Origin: CAINEC01 sp046303115
GTDB lineage: Bacteria; Bacteroidota; Bacteroidia; AKYH767-A; OLB10
Direction: 5' to 3'
Assembly (NCBI GenBank): GCA_046303115.1
Contig: JBKCGZ010000026.1
Location: 1 to 64,000 of the forward strand
Length of the DNA stretch: 64,000 nt
Part shown: piece after piece, positions 61,359-64,000 of the stretch
How the letters are laid out: each line of letters begins with the position of its first letter
Numbering within the stretch: position 1 is the stretch's first letter
Translations under genes and position numbers: made by a program
Notes under the pieces: generated by a model
Told to the model about the DNA's origin: nothing
What the model saw: the letters and a program-made list of their open reading frames with translations, nothing else
Databases searched by the model: none

Positions 61359-62147
61359 ATGCTACACTTTAAGAAGTTTGATTTAAATGAAAATACCGAT
61401 TGGGTCGTGTTTGTACATGGCGCAGGTGGTAGTTCTTCTATTTGGCATAAACAGCTTAAAGCATTCAGCGAAAAGTTTAATGTGTTGATTGTTGATTTAC
61501 GCGGACACGGAAAATCAAAGCATGTAAAGTTTAAGCTGGATAAGAAATACACTTTCGAAAAAGTAAGTAAGGATGTGCTTGAAGTGTTAGATCATTTAAA
61601 GATTCAGAAAGCACATTTCGTTGGAATATCGCTCGGTACACTAATCATCCGAATGATAGGAGAGATGCAACCAGAACGCATCAAAACATTGATTATGGGT
61701 GGTGCTATAACCCGACTGAATATCCGTTCTCGATTTTTGGTATGGTTCGGTAATCGAATGAAATCGATTGTGCCGTATATCTGGCTTTATTCGTTCTTCG
61801 CTTGGATCATCATGCCTCGTAAGCGTCATGCAGAATCACGAAAGTTTTTTATCAGCGAGGCAAGAAAGTTATATCAAAAAGAATTTTTACGTTGGTATAA
61901 ATTAACAGCAGAGTTAAATCCACTGTTACGATTTATTCGAGAGAAAGAAACGGGTTTGCCAATTTTATATGTGATGGGTTCCGAAGATTATATGTTCTTA
62001 GAGCCTGTTAAACGAATGGTGACCATGCATAAAAATTCCTTCTTAGAAATTTTAGATAACTGCGGTCACGTAGTGAATATGGATCAGTCGGATGCTTTTA
62101 ATAGAGTCGCTATTGATTTTATTAATCGCGACGGACAGGTTGCTTAA
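61359..62147 (+). CDS. Alpha/beta hydrolase
   Basis: This 262-residue protein has the alpha/beta hydrolase fold with the oxyanion-hole motif VHGAGGSSSIW, DLRGHGKSK, the nucleophile elbow GISLG (Ser near residue 91), an Asp in GSEDYMF and a His in DNCGHVV. Substrate unknown; it follows an acyltransferase gene, so lipid turnover is possible. Its last 26 bases overlap the end of the convergent crtY gene. Confidence 0.88.
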   Translation: MLHFKKFDLNENTDWVVFVHGAGGSSSIWHKQLKAFSEKFNVLIVDLRGHGKSKHVKFKLDKKYTFEKVSKDVLEVLDHLKIQKAHFVGISLGTLIIRMIGEMQPERIKTLIMGGAITRLNIRSRFLVWFGNRMKSIVPYIWLYSFFAWIIMPRKRHAESRKFFISEARKLYQKEFLRWYKLTAELNPLLRFIREKETGLPILYVMGSEDYMFLEPVKRMVTMHKNSFLEILDNCGHVVNMDQSDAFNRVAIDFINRDGQVA

Positions 62148-63282
62148 GCAATTCACCAATCGCTGCTTTCATAAATACCATCGTTGGAAATACACGAAGA
62201 ATTTTTAAATCTTCCAACATCGAAGTTTCTTCACTTAAAAATTTCAATGGTAAATAAGCAGGAAGCTTTCTGAACATACAATTGAATAAATAAAAAGCCG
62301 GAACTTTTTTCTCTCGCAATACTCTCAAAAATACATCATCATAAAATTGAAATCTACCTTTGCTCTTCGGATTGTAATTACTCAAGGTCGGATGTTTTTT
62401 CAAGTGAGCAATTAACTGTTTCGACTCTTCTTGTATAAAGTGAAAAGTAAATCCAGTTGATGCTTTACTCGCGCCGCCATTAGTGCCGATATTGAAAACA
62501 TGCGGATTGATTTTCTTGATGAATGGCTGATTGTACATCGGAATAACACCAAATTCTTCTTCTGTAACTTTGAATGGGTGGTATTTTAATTTTTCGTCGA
62601 TGTAATTGTTTAACTCCGTTTCGTATTCTTCTTTCTCCAATAAATTTTCCGAAAAAACAGTAAACTCCATTAAGGCTTTTGTTTTACTAACGGGTAGGAT
62701 ATACATAAACCGACATTCATTATGTTGGTCGATGGTAAAGTCCATTAAAGTAGCAACACCTTCTTCAAAATAAGGTTGTTCTGTTTCTATAAACTTACCT
62801 TTGAAATGCTGTAAAAAATAATGATATCGCGATTCGTCTTTGTTTAAAAACTGAATGGAACTATTGAAAATAATATTTCCAGTATATCTTCCATCTAGAG
62901 TAATAACTTTATTGTTTTCAAAATTCAAAATCATGTCTTGCACAAAATGAATATGGCTATTTTGTGAAATAATTTGATTGCAATATTGATAAAACCCTTG
63001 TGAGCGAATCATTTTATACTTGTAAGGCTGCGGATTTAATTTTGCATCATAACCCGGAGAAGCAAAGCGGATTTTATCCCACGTTTTTACAACGCATGAT
63101 TCAAACAAACCTTCTTTCTCTTCCCAAAAACACCACGTGCGATCGTTATGCTCTTTTTTGTCTTTATCAATCACCAACACTTTTTTATCTCGCAAAAGTC
63201 CTTCTTGTTGCATACGCACCAACAAACTAAGCGCAGCTGCGCCACCTCCTGCAAAAATGTAATCGTAGTGATTGTCCGACAT
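62122..63282 (-). CDS. crtY: Lycopene beta-cyclase (CrtY family)
   Basis: This 386-residue flavoprotein cyclises lycopene ends to beta-carotene. It has the dinucleotide-binding motif FAGGGAAALSLLVRM, the CrtY segment DRTWCFWEE, GVIPMYNQP and the ASTGFTF segment near residue 270. No other carotenoid gene lies in the window, so the pathway is completed elsewhere. It is co-transcribed with ppa, nine bases upstream. Confidence 0.93.
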   Translation of the reverse strand: MSDNHYDYIFAGGGAAALSLLVRMQQEGLLRDKKVLVIDKDKKEHNDRTWCFWEEKEGLFESCVVKTWDKIRFASPGYDAKLNPQPYKYKMIRSQGFYQYCNQIISQNSHIHFVQDMILNFENNKVITLDGRYTGNIIFNSSIQFLNKDESRYHYFLQHFKGKFIETEQPYFEEGVATLMDFTIDQHNECRFMYILPVSKTKALMEFTVFSENLLEKEEYETELNNYIDEKLKYHPFKVTEEEFGVIPMYNQPFIKKINPHVFNIGTNGGASKASTGFTFHFIQEESKQLIAHLKKHPTLSNYNPKSKGRFQFYDDVFLRVLREKKVPAFYLFNCMFRKLPAYLPLKFLSEETSMLEDLKILRVFPTMVFMKAAIGELLKQPVRRD

Positions 63283-63291
63283 GCTTAATTA

Positions 63292-63816
63292 TTAAAATGT
63301 ATCCTTATAAAGTTGAATCGCATCATTGATAATACCTAATGCTTTTTCTTTATTTAGAAATTCTTCTACTACAACTTTCTTCTTCTCTAAAAGTTTATAA
63401 TCTTCAAAAAATCTTCTGATTTCAATAGTAGTATGAGGAGGTAGTTCAGAAATATCGTTAATGTAGTTGACTGATTCATCATGAAGTGCAACTGCAATAA
63501 TCTTATCATCCATCTCGCCTTGATCCACCATGCGCATTACACCGATTACTTTCGCTTCTACGAGACATAAATGAGGGAGCTCAAGTGAAGTAATGACAAG
63601 AATATCCAACGGGTCCTTATCATCGGCATAGGTCTTTGGAATAAATCCATAATTAGCAGGGTAGTGCACAGCAGAAAATAAAGCGCGATCTAATTTGATC
63701 AATCCACTTTCTTTATCGATTTCATATTTTCCTTTACTTCCCTTCGGGATTTCAATAATCGCTTTTACAATTTCAGGAGCTTTATCTCCAAAGTGTACAT
63801 CGTGCCAAGGATTCAT
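63292..63816 (-). CDS. ppa: Inorganic pyrophosphatase (family I)
   Basis: This 174-residue enzyme hydrolyses pyrophosphate to phosphate. The family I signature DDKDPLDILV carries the catalytic aspartates, with PKGSKGKYEIDKESG and HYPANYGFIPKTYADD upstream and VALHDESVNYINDISELP later. Length is typical. It leads a two-gene transcript with crtY, and has its own promoter-like box after the terminator at 63845. Confidence 0.96.
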   Translation of the reverse strand: MNPWHDVHFGDKAPEIVKAIIEIPKGSKGKYEIDKESGLIKLDRALFSAVHYPANYGFIPKTYADDKDPLDILVITSLELPHLCLVEAKVIGVMRMVDQGEMDDKIIAVALHDESVNYINDISELPPHTTIEIRRFFEDYKLLEKKKVVVEEFLNKEKALGIINDAIQLYKDTF

Positions 63817-63831
63817 AAAAAATAATTTTAG

Positions 63832-63839
63832 TAAATATA
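63832..63839 (-). promoter_or_regulatory. Variant TAnnTTTA promoter box, ppa
   Basis: On the minus strand TATATTTA followed by C lies 15 bases before the ppa ATG and just after the upstream terminator. Confidence 0.35.
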
Positions 63840-63844
63840 GTAAT

Positions 63845-63876
63845 TAAAAAACCCAGACGTTTATTGGGTCTGGGTG
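63845..63876 (-). terminator. Rho-independent terminator of the partial gene
   Basis: CCCAGAC (63852-63858) pairs with GTCTGGG (63868-63874). On the minus strand a T6 tract follows, directly after the stop of the gene entering from 64000. Confidence 0.85.
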
Positions 63877-63882
63877 ATAAGT

Positions 63883-64000
63883 TTATGCGTTCACTAATTC
63901 TGGATACATGGATACTCGCAGTGCTTTGACATTTTCATCTGCTAGATATTCATCGTAAGTCATGCGTTTATCAATGATTCCCGAAGGCGTTAATTCAATA
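63883..64000 (-). CDS. Partial gene, C-terminal 38 residues, unidentified
   Basis: A frame open from the right edge ends with TAA at 63883-63885 and reads IELTPSGIIDKR, then MTYDEYLADENVKALRVS and MYPELVNA. It is followed by a terminator seven bases later, which supports it as a real gene end. I cannot name the protein from this fragment. Confidence 0.6.
   Translation of the reverse strand, partial: IELTPSGIIDKRMTYDEYLADENVKALRVSMYPELVNA

Noticed and set aside
1..64000. CRISPR arrays, tRNA or rRNA genes, insertion sequences
   Set aside because: No regularly spaced repeats, cloverleaf sequences or transposase motifs were seen on either strand by eye.

Overview
The window comes from a low-GC member of the Bacteroidota; I cannot resolve the family or genus from it. 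Several independent signs agree. Many genes are preceded by the Bacteroidota -7 promoter box TAnnTTTG rather than an E. coli-type -10 box, and there are few Shine-Dalgarno sequences. Exported proteins carry C-terminal sorting domains of the type IX secretion system (T9SS): type A at 12498, 34951, 51493 and 54411, and the gliding-motility type B form at 14167. There are also PorE-like and TSP3-type OmpA proteins, an M61 and a DPP4 peptidase, and a lycopene cyclase. I saw no transposase, integrase, tRNA, rRNA or CRISPR array. The stretch reads as chromosomal, mostly core with some accessory genes.

Layout. 1-5317: 3' end of recA, a TPR lipoprotein, and the minus-strand translation operon thrS-infC-rpmI-rplT (infC apparently starting with ATA), then an alkyltransferase-like DNA-repair protein. 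5413-11093: a tight plus-strand operon of acyl-CoA carboxylase beta subunit, PaaY-like protein, an unknown exported protein, phosphohexomutase and a DUF2279 protein. 11094-14042: minus-strand exported proteins. 14167-18623: a T9SS type B protein, two MbnP-like lipoproteins and an MbnH-like diheme cytochrome, the most interesting functional cassette here. 18918-24776: a large membrane-anchored protein, OmpA, deoxynucleoside kinase and folK. 24835-27604: a small membrane protein and a haem-type TonB-dependent receptor. 27647-39536: DPP4, M61 and M13 peptidases, a PorE-like OmpA protein and a large T9SS cargo protein.

39613-49773: typA, an FAD/NAD(P) protein, an Rrf2 regulator, an LpxD-like acyltransferase with a PP2C/SpoIIE phosphatase, and a polysaccharide trio (ligase/polymerase, chain-length protein, flippase) without glycosyltransferases. 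49833-56927: rnhB, a BRO-N/DinD-like protein whose gene holds a perfect 29-base palindrome, T9SS cargo proteins, a Gre-factor-like protein, DUF1456 and queA. 56928-64000: sdaA, DEAD-box helicase, DnaJ-domain membrane protein, LpxL-like acyltransferase, alpha/beta hydrolase, crtY, ppa and a partial gene.

Two features cut across the window. First, the TAnnTTTG box often lies at a fixed distance from the start codon (last G five bases before the A of ATG), which predicts leaderless mRNAs for at least five genes. Second, convergent genes repeatedly abut or overlap at their stop codons. All function calls rest on motifs and family resemblance recognised by eye; no database search was run.
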